A stretch of DNA of 12,896 nt from positions 1 through 12,896 of the forward strand of contig CABSAB010000013.1 of assembly GCA_902475515.1 (NCBI GenBank). Reading direction: 5' to 3'. The DNA is from an uncultured Eubacteriales bacterium (GTDB lineage: Bacteria > Bacillota > Clostridia > Oscillospirales > Oscillospiraceae). The notes under the pieces are model-generated. The model worked only from the letters and a program-made list of their open reading frames with translations. It ran no database searches and was not told the DNA's origin. Positions 1 to 7,007 of the stretch are shown here, piece after piece. Position 1 is the stretch's first letter, and each line of letters begins with the position of its first letter. Position numbers and translations under genes: made by a program.

Positions 1-1057
1 CGCCACCCGCCGGAGCCCAGATGTTCTCCGCATCCGGCTCCATGGTGCGGATGGCGGCTTCCTCGCTGGCGATGAAGACCTTATCGTCCTTCTCTCCCAC
101 CACCATGGAGCGAAGCTTTAACCGGTCATTGAGGGCCATCAGGCCACCGGAAAAACCCAGCACAATGGAAAACGGCCCCGTCACCAGGAGGCTTGGGAAC
201 ATGGTGCGAAGGTATGTGTGCTTCTCCTTGTCCGTGAGGTCCGTCTTGGCGGCGATGGTGCTCCAGAAGGGCGCCGCAATGACGCTGGCAGCCTCCCCCA
301 TGGTCAGTCCCTGGACACGCACCAAATAATCCATCATATAGGTGATGACCTCCGTATCCGTCTGGAGGGTGCATTTGTAGCCGAACATCTCCAGGAAACG
401 GCGGTTGGCGTCGTAGGAGGAGATCTCCCCGTTATGTACCACCGAATAATCCAGCAGCGTAAAGGGATGCGCCCCGCCCCACCAGCCAGGCGTATTGGTG
501 GGATACCGCCCGTGGGCCGTCCAGGAGTAGCCCTGGTATTCTTCCAGCTTATAGAACACGCCCACATCCTCCGGAAAGCCTACGGCCTTGAACGTTCCCA
601 TATTCTTGCCGCTGGAAAATACATAGGTTCCCGGCAGCTCTGTATTGATCTTCATGACCGTCTGGGCCACGAACTCCTTTTCGTCCAGCTGCATGGACGC
701 AAGGACGGATTTCAGCGGGGCAAGGAAGTACCGCCAGATGATCGGCTCATCGGTGATCTCCGGGATCTTCCGGGTGGCGATGCGCTCGGACTGGACGATC
801 TCAAACCGCTCCTTTAAAAACACCTCGCAGTTTTTTCGGGTGGTCCGGTCATCAAAGAACATATGGAACGCGTAAAAATCCTTGTACTCCGGATAGATAC
901 CGTAGCCCGCGAAGCCGCCGCCCAGTCCGTTGGAGCGGTCATGCATGGGGCGCATAGCATTGCGGATCAGCTCGCCGGACATCAGCTTCCCCTCCCGGGA
1001 GATCACCGCCGCAATGGCACAGCCGGAGGGAATGCGCACTTGACCTTCTAATTTCAT
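1..1057 (-). CDS. Glutamate synthase-type class II glutamine amidotransferase subunit (partial, 3' end beyond left edge)
   Basis: This is a stand-alone glutaminase (Ntn-hydrolase, GATase class II) domain of the kind that serves split glutamate synthases, releasing ammonia from glutamine for the FMN subunit. 352 codons are visible and the frame is open to the window edge. The candidate nucleophile is Cys13 (PSGCAIA), so a 12-residue leader would have to be removed to free its amino group. Other family marks are DRSNGLGGGFAGYGIYP (about 41-57), RYPTN at 184-188, HNGE at 208-211 and QTDTEV at 232-237. The start at 1057 is supported by AAAGGAACGAGG a few bases upstream. It is divergent from glnA and has its own promoter and leader terminator. 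The synthase subunits are expected past the left edge but are not seen. The general class is near certain; the glutamate synthase partner is inferred from sequence style and context. Confidence 0.85.
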   Translation of the reverse strand, partial: MKLEGQVRIPSGCAIAAVISREGKLMSGELIRNAMRPMHDRSNGLGGGFAGYGIYPEYKDFYAFHMFFDDRTTRKNCEVFLKERFEIVQSERIATRKIPEITDEPIIWRYFLAPLKSVLASMQLDEKEFVAQTVMKINTELPGTYVFSSGKNMGTFKAVGFPEDVGVFYKLEEYQGYSWTAHGRYPTNTPGWWGGAHPFTLLDYSVVHNGEISSYDANRRFLEMFGYKCTLQTDTEVITYMMDYLVRVQGLTMGEAASVIAAPFWSTIAAKTDLTDKEKHTYLRTMFPSLLVTGPFSIVLGFSGGLMALNDRLKLRSMVVGEKDDKVFIASEEAAIRTMEPDAENIWAPAGG

Positions 1058-1085
1058 AGTAACCTCGTTCCTTTCGGGAAAATCG

Positions 1086-1137
1086 AAAAAGCGCCCATTT
1101 TGGCTGAGAGTGCTCCCATACCAAAATGAACGCCTTT
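1086..1137 (-). terminator. Leader intrinsic terminator (attenuator) before the amidotransferase gene
   Basis: On the minus strand a 5' arm beginning AAAGGCG at 1137 and ending TTTTGG at 1121 pairs with CCAAAATGGGCGC and the first Ts that follow it (about 17 bp with several G-U pairs). The 17-nt loop may hold a small inner hairpin. The right arm runs into TTTTT then CGATTTT. It lies about 30 bp before the start codon and inside the transcribed leader, so it acts as an attenuator, not as the end of an upstream gene. Confidence 0.7.
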
Positions 1138-1145
1138 GCTCATTT
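1124..1145 (-). promoter_or_regulatory. ANTAR-type antiterminator hairpin in the amidotransferase leader
   Basis: On the minus strand AAATGAGC pairs with GTTCATTT (8 bp, one G-U) around the hexaloop AAAGGC. A at loop position 1 and G at position 4 match the rule known for RNA targets of ANTAR-domain antiterminators (EutV, NasR, AmiR). The hairpin sits at the very 5' end of the predicted transcript. The overlapping terminator (1086-1137) uses the loop and 3' arm, so the two folds exclude each other. Only this one hairpin is found here, whereas characterised ANTAR sites usually have two. The regulator is not in the window. Confidence 0.6.
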
Positions 1146-1246
1146 GCAATTATTATAGAATAGTTCCTGCGTAATGTCAAGTAAAAATCAGACTCGTCTA
1201 CCGTTTTCCAGATTTTTTTGAAAGTTATAAAAAAATAATTGCAAAT
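1142..1246. repeat. 12-bp inverted repeat in the divergent promoter region
   Basis: ATTTGCAATTAT at 1142-1153 recurs as its exact reverse complement, ATAATTGCAAAT, at 1235-1246. One copy overlaps the -10 box and start of the minus-strand promoter; the other ends 5 bp before the -35 box of the glnA promoter. The 81 bp between are AT-rich. It may be an operator pair or a relic of promoter duplication; no regulator is assigned. Confidence 0.6.
1152..1180 (-). promoter_or_regulatory. Sigma-A promoter of the glutamate synthase amidotransferase gene
   Basis: On the minus strand TTGACA (1180-1175) is followed after exactly 17 bp by TATAAT (1157-1152). Both hexamers are full consensus. The predicted start, about 7 bp downstream near 1145, falls at the first base of the leader hairpin at 1124-1145. 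Confidence 0.85.
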
Positions 1247-1251
1247 CGGGG

Positions 1252-1280
1252 TTGACAAATTCATCCCCCGGGCGTATAAT
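1252..1280 (+). promoter_or_regulatory. Sigma-A promoter of glnA
   Basis: TTGACA at 1252-1257 and TATAAT at 1275-1280 are both full consensus with a 17-bp spacer. The predicted start at about 1285-1289 again coincides with the first base of a leader hairpin (1289-1304). With initiation this strong, control is more likely to be exerted at the leader terminators. Confidence 0.88.
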
Positions 1281-1288
1281 GCAAGCGT

Positions 1289-1304
1289 AAGGCAAGGGCG
1301 TCTT
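1289..1304 (+). promoter_or_regulatory. ANTAR-type hairpin 1 in the glnA leader
   Basis: AAGGC pairs with GTCTT (5 bp, one G-U) around the hexaloop AAGGGC, which has A at position 1 and G at position 4. Its 3' arm and loop form part of the 5' arm of the first leader terminator, so folding this hairpin would block termination. The stem is short and would probably need protein to hold it against the terminator. Confidence 0.55.
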
Positions 1305-1334
1305 TGAGCTTTCCCGCTCAAGGACGCTTTTTTT
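1294..1334 (+). terminator. glnA leader terminator 1 (attenuator)
   Basis: GCGTCTTTGAGC (1298-1309) pairs along its full length with GCTCAAGGACGC (1316-1327), with one G-U pair, around the 6-nt loop TTTCCC. Seven Ts follow at 1328-1334. A1294-G1297 can pair with the first Ts, extending the stem. It begins only about 10 nt into the predicted transcript and lies more than 100 bp before the glnA start codon. Confidence 0.85.
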
Positions 1335-1365
1335 CAGCTTACAGAAAATCAATTTCATAGTGAAT

Positions 1366-1383
1366 GAGGGCAAAGGCGTCTTC
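1366..1383 (+). promoter_or_regulatory. ANTAR-type hairpin 2 in the glnA leader
   Basis: GAGGGC pairs with GTCTTC (6 bp, two G-U) around the hexaloop AAAGGC, the same loop as in the divergent leader. A1 and G4 of the loop fit the ANTAR rule. It lies 61 nt after hairpin 1, with terminator 1 in between, and overlaps the 5' arm of terminator 2. Confidence 0.6.
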
Positions 1384-1415
1384 CGTGTGTATTTGCATGG
1401 GAGGCGCCTTTTCTT
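1372..1415 (+). terminator. glnA leader terminator 2 (attenuator)
   Basis: AAAGGCGTCTTCC (1372-1384) pairs with GGGAGGCGCCTTT (1399-1411), with two G-U pairs, and GTG/CAT extends the stem inward to an 8-nt loop. TTTTCTT follows at 1409-1415, a weaker U-tract than that of terminator 1. Its 5' arm starts at the first loop base of hairpin 2. It ends 27 bp before the glnA start codon. Confidence 0.7.
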
Positions 1416-1442
1416 GATTTTGCAAGAAAGGAAGCGTATTGG

Positions 1443-3512
1443 ATGGGAACCGTATCTGAATACTTTGGAAGCATGGTCTTTGACGACCGGGTGATGAAAG
1501 CCACCCTTTCGGCAAAGGTCTATCAGTCTTTGAAGAAAACCATTGATGAGGGGGCGCAGCTGGACCCCGGCGTGGCAAACGCCGTGGCGGCGGCCATGAA
1601 GGACTGGGCCGTTTCAAACGGCGCCACCCATTACACCCATTGGTTCCAGCCCCTGACGGGCGTCACGGCGGAAAAGCACGACAGCTTCATCTCTCCCTCC
1701 CCCGACGGCGGCGTGATTATGGACTTTTCCGGCAAGGAGCTGATCCAGGGTGAGCCGGATGCCTCCTCCTTCCCCTCCGGCGGCCTCCGGGCCACCTTTG
1801 AGGCCAGAGGCTACACCGCCTGGGACCCCACCTCCTATGCATTTATCAAGGGCAATACCCTGTGCATCCCTACAGCCTTTTGCTCCTACGGCGGCGAGGC
1901 GCTGGACAAGAAAACGCCTCTGCTGCGGTCCATGGAGGCCCTCAACAAGCAGGCACTTCGTATTTTAAAGCTATTCGGCAACGATACGGTGAAATGCGTC
2001 CGCACTTCTGTGGGACCGGAGCAGGAATATTTCCTCATTCCCCAGGAGCTGTACGAAAAGCGGCCCGATCTCCGCTTTACGGGCCGGACCCTGTTCGGTG
2101 CGAAGCCTCCCAAGGGCCAGGAGATGGATGACCACTACTTCGGTGCCATCAAGCCCCGGGTGGCGGCCTATATGGAGGACCTGAATGACGAGCTGTGGAA
2201 GCTGGGCATTCTGGCCAAGACCGAGCACAACGAGGTGGCCCCCGCCCAGCATGAGCTGGCCCCCATCTATACCACAACGAATATTGCAACGGATCACAAC
2301 CAGCTGACCATGGAGATCATGCAGAAGGTGGCAGCGAAACACGGTCTGGTGTGCCTGCTCCATGAGAAGCCCTTTGCCGGGGTCAACGGATCCGGCAAGC
2401 ACAACAACTGGTCCATCTCCACCGATGCCGGCGTAAACCTGCTGGCTCCCGGCGAGACCCCCTATGAGAACGCCCAGTTTCTGCTGTTCCTGTGCGCGGT
2501 CATTAAGGCCGTGGACGACTATCAGGACCTGCTGCGGCTTTCCGTTGCCACCGCCGGAAATGACCACCGCCTGGGCGCCAACGAAGCGCCTCCCGCTGTC
2601 GTCTCCATCTTCCTGGGCGATGAGCTGAACGCCGTCTTGGAGGCTATTGAGACGGGCACTCCCTATCAGGGCATGGAAAAAACCCAGATGAAGCTAGGCG
2701 TGGACGTCCTTCCGAAGTTCAACCGGGATACCACTGACCGGAACCGCACCTCGCCCTTTGCTTTCACCGGCAACAAGTTCGAGTTCCGGATGCTGGGCTC
2801 CTCTAACTCCATCGCATGTGCCAACATTATGCTCAACAGTGCCGTGGCCGAGAGTCTGAAGATCTATGCCGACCGGCTGGAAGGGGCAAAGGACTTTGAG
2901 ACCGCCCTCCACGATATGATCCGCAAGACCATTCAGGATCACAAGCATATTATCTTCAACGGCAACGGCTACGACGACGCCTGGATCAAGGAGGCTACGG
3001 AAAAGCGCGGACTTCTGAACTACCGCACCACCCCGGACTGCATGCCTCATCTGCTGGATAAGAAAAACGTCGAGATGCTCACCGCTCACAAGGTGTTCTC
3101 CGAGGCCGAGCTCCACTCCCGCTGCGAGGTGCTAATCGAGGCGAACACCATGGTGGACATGGCAAAAACCCAGATCGCCCCCGCCGTTTCCGCCTATACC
3201 CAAGAGCTTGCGAAGACCGCCGCCGCCAAGAAGGCACTGGACAGTGCCATCCCCTGCGGCTACGAGACGGGCCTTGTGAAAAAGCTCTCCGCCCTGACCG
3301 ACCAGATCGCCGAAAAGGCCGAGGAACTGGAAGCCGCCGTCACCGCCCTGCACACGGCGGAGGATGTGATCTCGGAGTCCTACGCCATCCGGGACACCAT
3401 CCTGCCCAAAATGAGCGAGCTGCGGCTCCCCTGCGACACGGCGGAGACCCTCACCGCCAGGGACTATTGGCCCATGCCCACCTACGGCGATCTGCTGTTT
3501 GGTGTGAAATAA
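1443..3512 (+). CDS. glnN: Glutamine synthetase, type III
   Basis: ATP-dependent ligation of ammonia to glutamate. The 689-residue length fits the large GSIII class (about 700) and not GSI (about 450). The N-terminus (FGSMVFDDRVM, residues 8-18) and the segment HYTHWFQPLTG (about 62-72) are typical of GSIII. Catalytic-core marks are SVGPEQEYF at about 189-197 (metal-binding glutamates), NEVAPAQHELAP near 262, NGSGKHNNWS near 314, TDRNRTSPFAF near 431 and EFRMLGSSNS near 445. The start is set by AAAGGAAG at 1427-1434, 8 nt upstream. Expression is probably controlled by the two leader attenuators. The Amt/P-II gene follows after 39 bp with no terminator, so the two are likely co-transcribed. 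Identity is very secure; glnN and glnA are both used as symbols for this class. Confidence 0.97.
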   Translation: MGTVSEYFGSMVFDDRVMKATLSAKVYQSLKKTIDEGAQLDPGVANAVAAAMKDWAVSNGATHYTHWFQPLTGVTAEKHDSFISPSPDGGVIMDFSGKELIQGEPDASSFPSGGLRATFEARGYTAWDPTSYAFIKGNTLCIPTAFCSYGGEALDKKTPLLRSMEALNKQALRILKLFGNDTVKCVRTSVGPEQEYFLIPQELYEKRPDLRFTGRTLFGAKPPKGQEMDDHYFGAIKPRVAAYMEDLNDELWKLGILAKTEHNEVAPAQHELAPIYTTTNIATDHNQLTMEIMQKVAAKHGLVCLLHEKPFAGVNGSGKHNNWSISTDAGVNLLAPGETPYENAQFLLFLCAVIKAVDDYQDLLRLSVATAGNDHRLGANEAPPAVVSIFLGDELNAVLEAIETGTPYQGMEKTQMKLGVDVLPKFNRDTTDRNRTSPFAFTGNKFEFRMLGSSNSIACANIMLNSAVAESLKIYADRLEGAKDFETALHDMIRKTIQDHKHIIFNGNGYDDAWIKEATEKRGLLNYRTTPDCMPHLLDKKNVEMLTAHKVFSEAELHSRCEVLIEANTMVDMAKTQIAPAVSAYTQELAKTAAAKKALDSAIPCGYETGLVKKLSALTDQIAEKAEELEAAVTALHTAEDVISESYAIRDTILPKMSELRLPCDTAETLTARDYWPMPTYGDLLFGVK

Positions 3513-3551
3513 TATCCATCCACCCAAAATCTTAGAGGAGATGAGCAAGTT

Positions 3552-5309
3552 ATGGTTATGGAAGAGGTCATAAAACTTGTGGAGGAAACTGCCACAAGCG
3601 AAGTATTCGGCGTTTGGTTTCTGATCGGCGCGGCCCTAGTGTTCTTCATGCAGGCGGGCTTTGCGATGGTGGAAACAGGCTTCACCCGGGCGAAAAACGC
3701 CGGCAACATCATTATGAAAAACCTGATGGACTTCTGCATCGGCACCGTGATGTTCGTGCTACTGGGCTTCAGCCTGATGATGGCCGAGGACTATGTGTTC
3801 GGCTTCATCGGCATTCCAAATCTGGATATCTTTACGGACTTTTCCGGCTTCATCAGCGCAAACGCCTCCAGCTTTGTGTTCAACCTGGTGTTCTGCGCCA
3901 CCGCAGCCACCATCGTCTCCGGCGCCATGGCCGAGCGGACGAAGTTCGTATCCTACTGCATCTACTCCGGGGTGATCTCCCTGGTGGTGTATCCCATCGA
4001 AGCCGGATGGGTCTGGAATAGCCAGGGCTGGCTCGCGCAGATGGGCTTCCACGATTTCGCGGGCTCCGCGGCCATCCACTCCGTGGGCGGCATCACGGCC
4101 TTGATTGGCGCTATGATGGTTGGCCCAAGGCTTGGCAAGTACATCAAAGATAAGAGCGGAAAGATCACCAAGGTCAACGCCATCCCCGGTCACTCCATCA
4201 CCCTGGGCGCCCTGGGCTGCTTCATCCTCTGGTTTGGCTGGTACGGTTTCAACGGTGCGGCGGCCTGGGATGGCACCTCCCTGGCATCCATCTTCCTGAC
4301 CACCACCATTGCCCCCGCCGTGGCCACCTGCACCACCATGGTCTACACCTGGGTGAAGAACGGCAAGCCCGACGTCTCCATGTGCCTCAACGCCTCCCTG
4401 GCTGGCCTGGTTGGCATCACCGCCGGCTGCGACGCCCTGGATGCTCTCGGCTCCATTGTGGTGGGCGTTGTCTCCGGCATTCTGGTGGTGGCCGTGGTAG
4501 AGCTTCTGGACCTGAAACTCCACATCGACGATCCCGTGGGCGCTGTGGGCGTCCATCTGGCAAATGGTGTTTGGGGCACTCTGGCGGTAGGCCTGCTGGC
4601 CAATCCCAACGCCCCCGCTGGGCTTGAGGGCCTGTTCTACACCGGCAGTGCCAAGCTTTTGGGCATTCAGGCCCTGGGTATCGTGGCCATCCTCCTGTGG
4701 ACGGGCGTTTTGATGACGTTGGTCTTCCTGCTCATCAAGAAGACCATCGGCCTCCGGGTGGATGCCGAGGAGGAGATCAAGGGCCTCGACAGCACCGAGC
4801 ATGGCCTTCCCAGCGCCTATGCGGACTTCATGCCGGCGGTTGAGAGCCTGAACTACGGCTATGATGAGGCTGTGGCTGTCACCGGAGACGTTCCCGTGGC
4901 CGAGGCTGTTCCCGTGAAAAAGGAACCCAGCTTCGTCCGTCCCGAGGGCGTTCCGAAGCTTACCAAGGTGGAGATCATCTGCAAGGAGTCCCGGTTTGAG
5001 ACACTAAAAACAGAGCTCATGAAGCTGGGCATCACAGGAATGACCGTCTCCCATGTACTTGGCTGCGGTGCCCAGAAGGGCAAGCCAGAATACTACCGTG
5101 GCGTTCAGGTGGAGGCCAGCCTCCTGCCCAAGCTCCAGGTGGATATCGTGGTCAGCAAGGTACCTGTACAGAGCGTCATCGATACCGCCAAACGGGTCCT
5201 TTATACCGGCCACATCGGCGACGGCAAAATCTTTGTGTACGACGTGGAGGACGCGGTCAAGGTCCGCACCGGTGAGACCGGCTACGACGCCCTCCAGGAC
5301 GTGGAATAA
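3552..5309 (+). CDS. amtB: Ammonium transporter fused to a C-terminal P-II (GlnK-like) domain
   Basis: Membrane ammonium channel of the Amt/Mep/Rh family followed by a cytoplasmic P-II sensor domain in one 585-residue chain. The Amt part has MQAGFAMVETGFTRAKN near 33, DFAGSAAIHSVGG with the first twin-His His176, and DDPVGAVGVHLANGVWGT with the second, His335. A conserved Amt tail (AEEEIKGLDSTEHG, about 400-414) leads into a linker, and the P-II domain spans about 470-585. It keeps GCGAQKG (Gln508 equals E. coli GlnB Gln39), Lys527 (Lys58), the B-loop TGHIGDGKIFV and RTGE at 572-575. The position of uridylylated Tyr51 is Val520. The start at 3552 has GAGGAG 11 nt upstream; an ATG at 3541 is out of frame. 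A free P-II normally plugs Amt trimers when ammonium is plentiful, and the fusion suggests built-in gating. Function of each half is secure; covalent self-regulation is inferred. Confidence 0.95.
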   Translation: MVMEEVIKLVEETATSEVFGVWFLIGAALVFFMQAGFAMVETGFTRAKNAGNIIMKNLMDFCIGTVMFVLLGFSLMMAEDYVFGFIGIPNLDIFTDFSGFISANASSFVFNLVFCATAATIVSGAMAERTKFVSYCIYSGVISLVVYPIEAGWVWNSQGWLAQMGFHDFAGSAAIHSVGGITALIGAMMVGPRLGKYIKDKSGKITKVNAIPGHSITLGALGCFILWFGWYGFNGAAAWDGTSLASIFLTTTIAPAVATCTTMVYTWVKNGKPDVSMCLNASLAGLVGITAGCDALDALGSIVVGVVSGILVVAVVELLDLKLHIDDPVGAVGVHLANGVWGTLAVGLLANPNAPAGLEGLFYTGSAKLLGIQALGIVAILLWTGVLMTLVFLLIKKTIGLRVDAEEEIKGLDSTEHGLPSAYADFMPAVESLNYGYDEAVAVTGDVPVAEAVPVKKEPSFVRPEGVPKLTKVEIICKESRFETLKTELMKLGITGMTVSHVLGCGAQKGKPEYYRGVQVEASLLPKLQVDIVVSKVPVQSVIDTAKRVLYTGHIGDGKIFVYDVEDAVKVRTGETGYDALQDVE

Positions 5310-5311
5310 TA

Positions 5312-5358
5312 CGCGCATATCAGCGTGGCAAAGGGAAACCTTTGCCGCGCTATGCGTG
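5312..5358 (+). other. Long stable hairpin between amtB and pyrG
   Basis: GCGTGGCAAAGG (5323-5334) pairs fully with CCTTTGCCGCGC (5339-5350), with one G-U, around a GAAA tetraloop. Beyond a 3-nt bulge the stem continues with CGCATA/TATGCG and two outer pairs, to about 20 bp in all. Only GGTTTTAGG follows, which is a poor U-tract. It could be a weak terminator, an RNA-processing site or a stabilising 3' end for the glnA-amt message. No clear promoter was seen between it and pyrG. Confidence 0.55.
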
Positions 5359-5393
5359 GTTTTAGGCACAAATACAGCAAAGGAGTAAATGCT

Positions 5394-7007
5394 ATGACAA
5401 AATATATTTTTGTGACCGGCGGCGTGGTCTCGGGCCTTGGAAAAGGCATCACCGCAGCCTCTCTGGGGCGGCTTTTAAAAGCCCGGGGCCTCAAGGTGGC
5501 GGCCCAGAAGCTGGACCCCTACATCAACGTGGACCCCGGCACCATGAACCCCTACCAGCACGGCGAGGTCTACGTCACCGAGGACGGCACCGAGACAGAC
5601 CTGGACCTGGGGCACTACGAGCGGTTCATCGACGAGGACCTGAACCAGTTCTCGAACCTCACCACGGGCAAGGTCTACTGGAATGTGCTCAATAAGGAAC
5701 GCCGGGGCGAATATTTGGGCGCCACTGTCCAGGTCATCCCCCACATCACCGGGGAAATCAAGGATTTTGTCTATTCCCTGGGCCAAAAAACCGGGGCGGA
5801 CGTAGTCATCACCGAGATCGGCGGCACCATCGGTGATATTGAATCCCAGCCCTTTTTGGAGGCCGTGCGGCAGATTTCCCTGGAGGTGGGCCGGGAAAAC
5901 AGCCTGTTCATCCACGTGACCCTGGTGCCCTTCCTCTCGGGCTCCGACGAGCACAAGTCCAAGCCCACCCAGCACTCCGTCAAGGAGCTCCAGGGTATGG
6001 GCATCAATCCGGACATCATCATTCTCCGCTGTGACAAGCCCCTGGAGGACTCCATCTTCCAGAAGATATCCCTGTTCTGCAATGTGAAACCGGACTGTGT
6101 CATTGAAAACATTACCCTGCCGAACCTCTATGAGGCTCCGCTGATGCTGGAAAAATCCAATTTTTCCTCGGTGGTCTGCCGGGAGCTGGGCCTCACCGCC
6201 CCTGCCCCGGACCTGTGGGAGTGGACCGAGATGGTGGAGCGGATCAAGCAGCCCACAAAGACCGTTCACATCGGCCTGGTAGGCAAATATGTAGCCCTCC
6301 ACGACGCCTATCTCTCCGTGGCGGAGGCCCTGCGGCATGCGGGATTTTTCCACGGGGTCCATGTGGATATCCACTGGATCGACTCCGAGGGCATCACCGA
6401 AAGCACCTGCGCGGACAAGCTCGCCGGTCTGGACGGGATCATTGTCCCCGGCGGCTTCGGCGGCCGGGGTATTGAGGGCATGATCCTGGCGGCCCAGTAC
6501 GCCAGGGAGCGGGACCTCCCCTATTTCGGCATCTGCCTGGGCATGCAGGTGGCAGTGATCGAATACGCCCGGAACGCGGCTGGCCTGACCGACGCCAACT
6601 CCGGCGAGTTTGACGAAAGCTGCCCCCACAAGGTCATTGACTTCATGCCCGGCCAGAGCGAGGAGATCGACAAGGGCGGCACCCTCCGTCTGGGAGCCTA
6701 TCCCTGCGTCATTGCGCCGGGCACCACCATGGAGCGGTGCTATGAGAGCCGGGAGATTAGCGAGCGCCACCGGCACCGCTATGAGTTCAACAACGATTAC
6801 CGGGAGTTCCTGACCGAAAAGGGGCTGGTCCTCAGCGGCACCTCGCCGGACGGCCGTCTGGTGGAAACCGTGGAGCTTTCGGACCGGCCCTTCTATGTGG
6901 GCGTTCAGTACCATCCCGAGTTCAAGAGCCGGCCCAACCGGCCCCATCCCCTGTTCCGGGGCTTTATCGGCGCGGCGGCCAAACACAGCGCGGGAGGTAA
7001 CGTATGA
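5394..7007 (+). CDS. pyrG: CTP synthase (glutamine-hydrolysing)
   Basis: Makes CTP from UTP with ATP and glutamine, the last step of de novo pyrimidine nucleotide synthesis. The 537-residue length is normal. The N-terminal synthetase domain starts KYIFVTGGVVSGLGKG and contains DPYINVDPGTMNPYQHGE and EIGGTIGDIES. The C-terminal class I amidotransferase domain has PGGFGGRG, the nucleophile Cys381 in GICLGMQ, and His507 and Glu509 in YHPEF. The start at 5394 is set by AAAGGAG at 5379-5385, 8 nt upstream. A GTG 23 codons earlier is in frame but lies inside the hairpin and would add residues the family lacks. The stop overlaps the purF start (ATGA), so the two are translationally coupled. Confidence 0.97.
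   Translation: MTKYIFVTGGVVSGLGKGITAASLGRLLKARGLKVAAQKLDPYINVDPGTMNPYQHGEVYVTEDGTETDLDLGHYERFIDEDLNQFSNLTTGKVYWNVLNKERRGEYLGATVQVIPHITGEIKDFVYSLGQKTGADVVITEIGGTIGDIESQPFLEAVRQISLEVGRENSLFIHVTLVPFLSGSDEHKSKPTQHSVKELQGMGINPDIIILRCDKPLEDSIFQKISLFCNVKPDCVIENITLPNLYEAPLMLEKSNFSSVVCRELGLTAPAPDLWEWTEMVERIKQPTKTVHIGLVGKYVALHDAYLSVAEALRHAGFFHGVHVDIHWIDSEGITESTCADKLAGLDGIIVPGGFGGRGIEGMILAAQYARERDLPYFGICLGMQVAVIEYARNAAGLTDANSGEFDESCPHKVIDFMPGQSEEIDKGGTLRLGAYPCVIAPGTTMERCYESREISERHRHRYEFNNDYREFLTEKGLVLSGTSPDGRLVETVELSDRPFYVGVQYHPEFKSRPNRPHPLFRGFIGAAAKHSAGGNV

Noticed and set aside
1181..1251. AT-rich stretch with TTGAAA and TATAA-like words as a second glnA promoter
   Set aside because: No -35/-10 pair with acceptable spacing was found.
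5377..5387. GCAAAGGAGT before pyrG resembles the hexaloop hairpin core
   Set aside because: Flanking bases cannot form a stem of more than two pairs; it is the ribosome binding site.
5325..5393. GTG start adding 23 residues to CTP synthase
   Set aside because: It lies within the strong hairpin with no ribosome site, and the family starts at the KYIFVTGG region; ATG at 5394 has a good AAAGGAG.
5475..6986. A 503-codon open frame on the minus strand opposite pyrG, and similar long ones opposite amtB (3759-4802) and purF (6905-8236)
   Set aside because: They lie wholly antisense to well-conserved genes, their translations are low-complexity (rich in Gly, His, Asp and Val) with no domain, and GC-rich codon bias produces such frames by chance.
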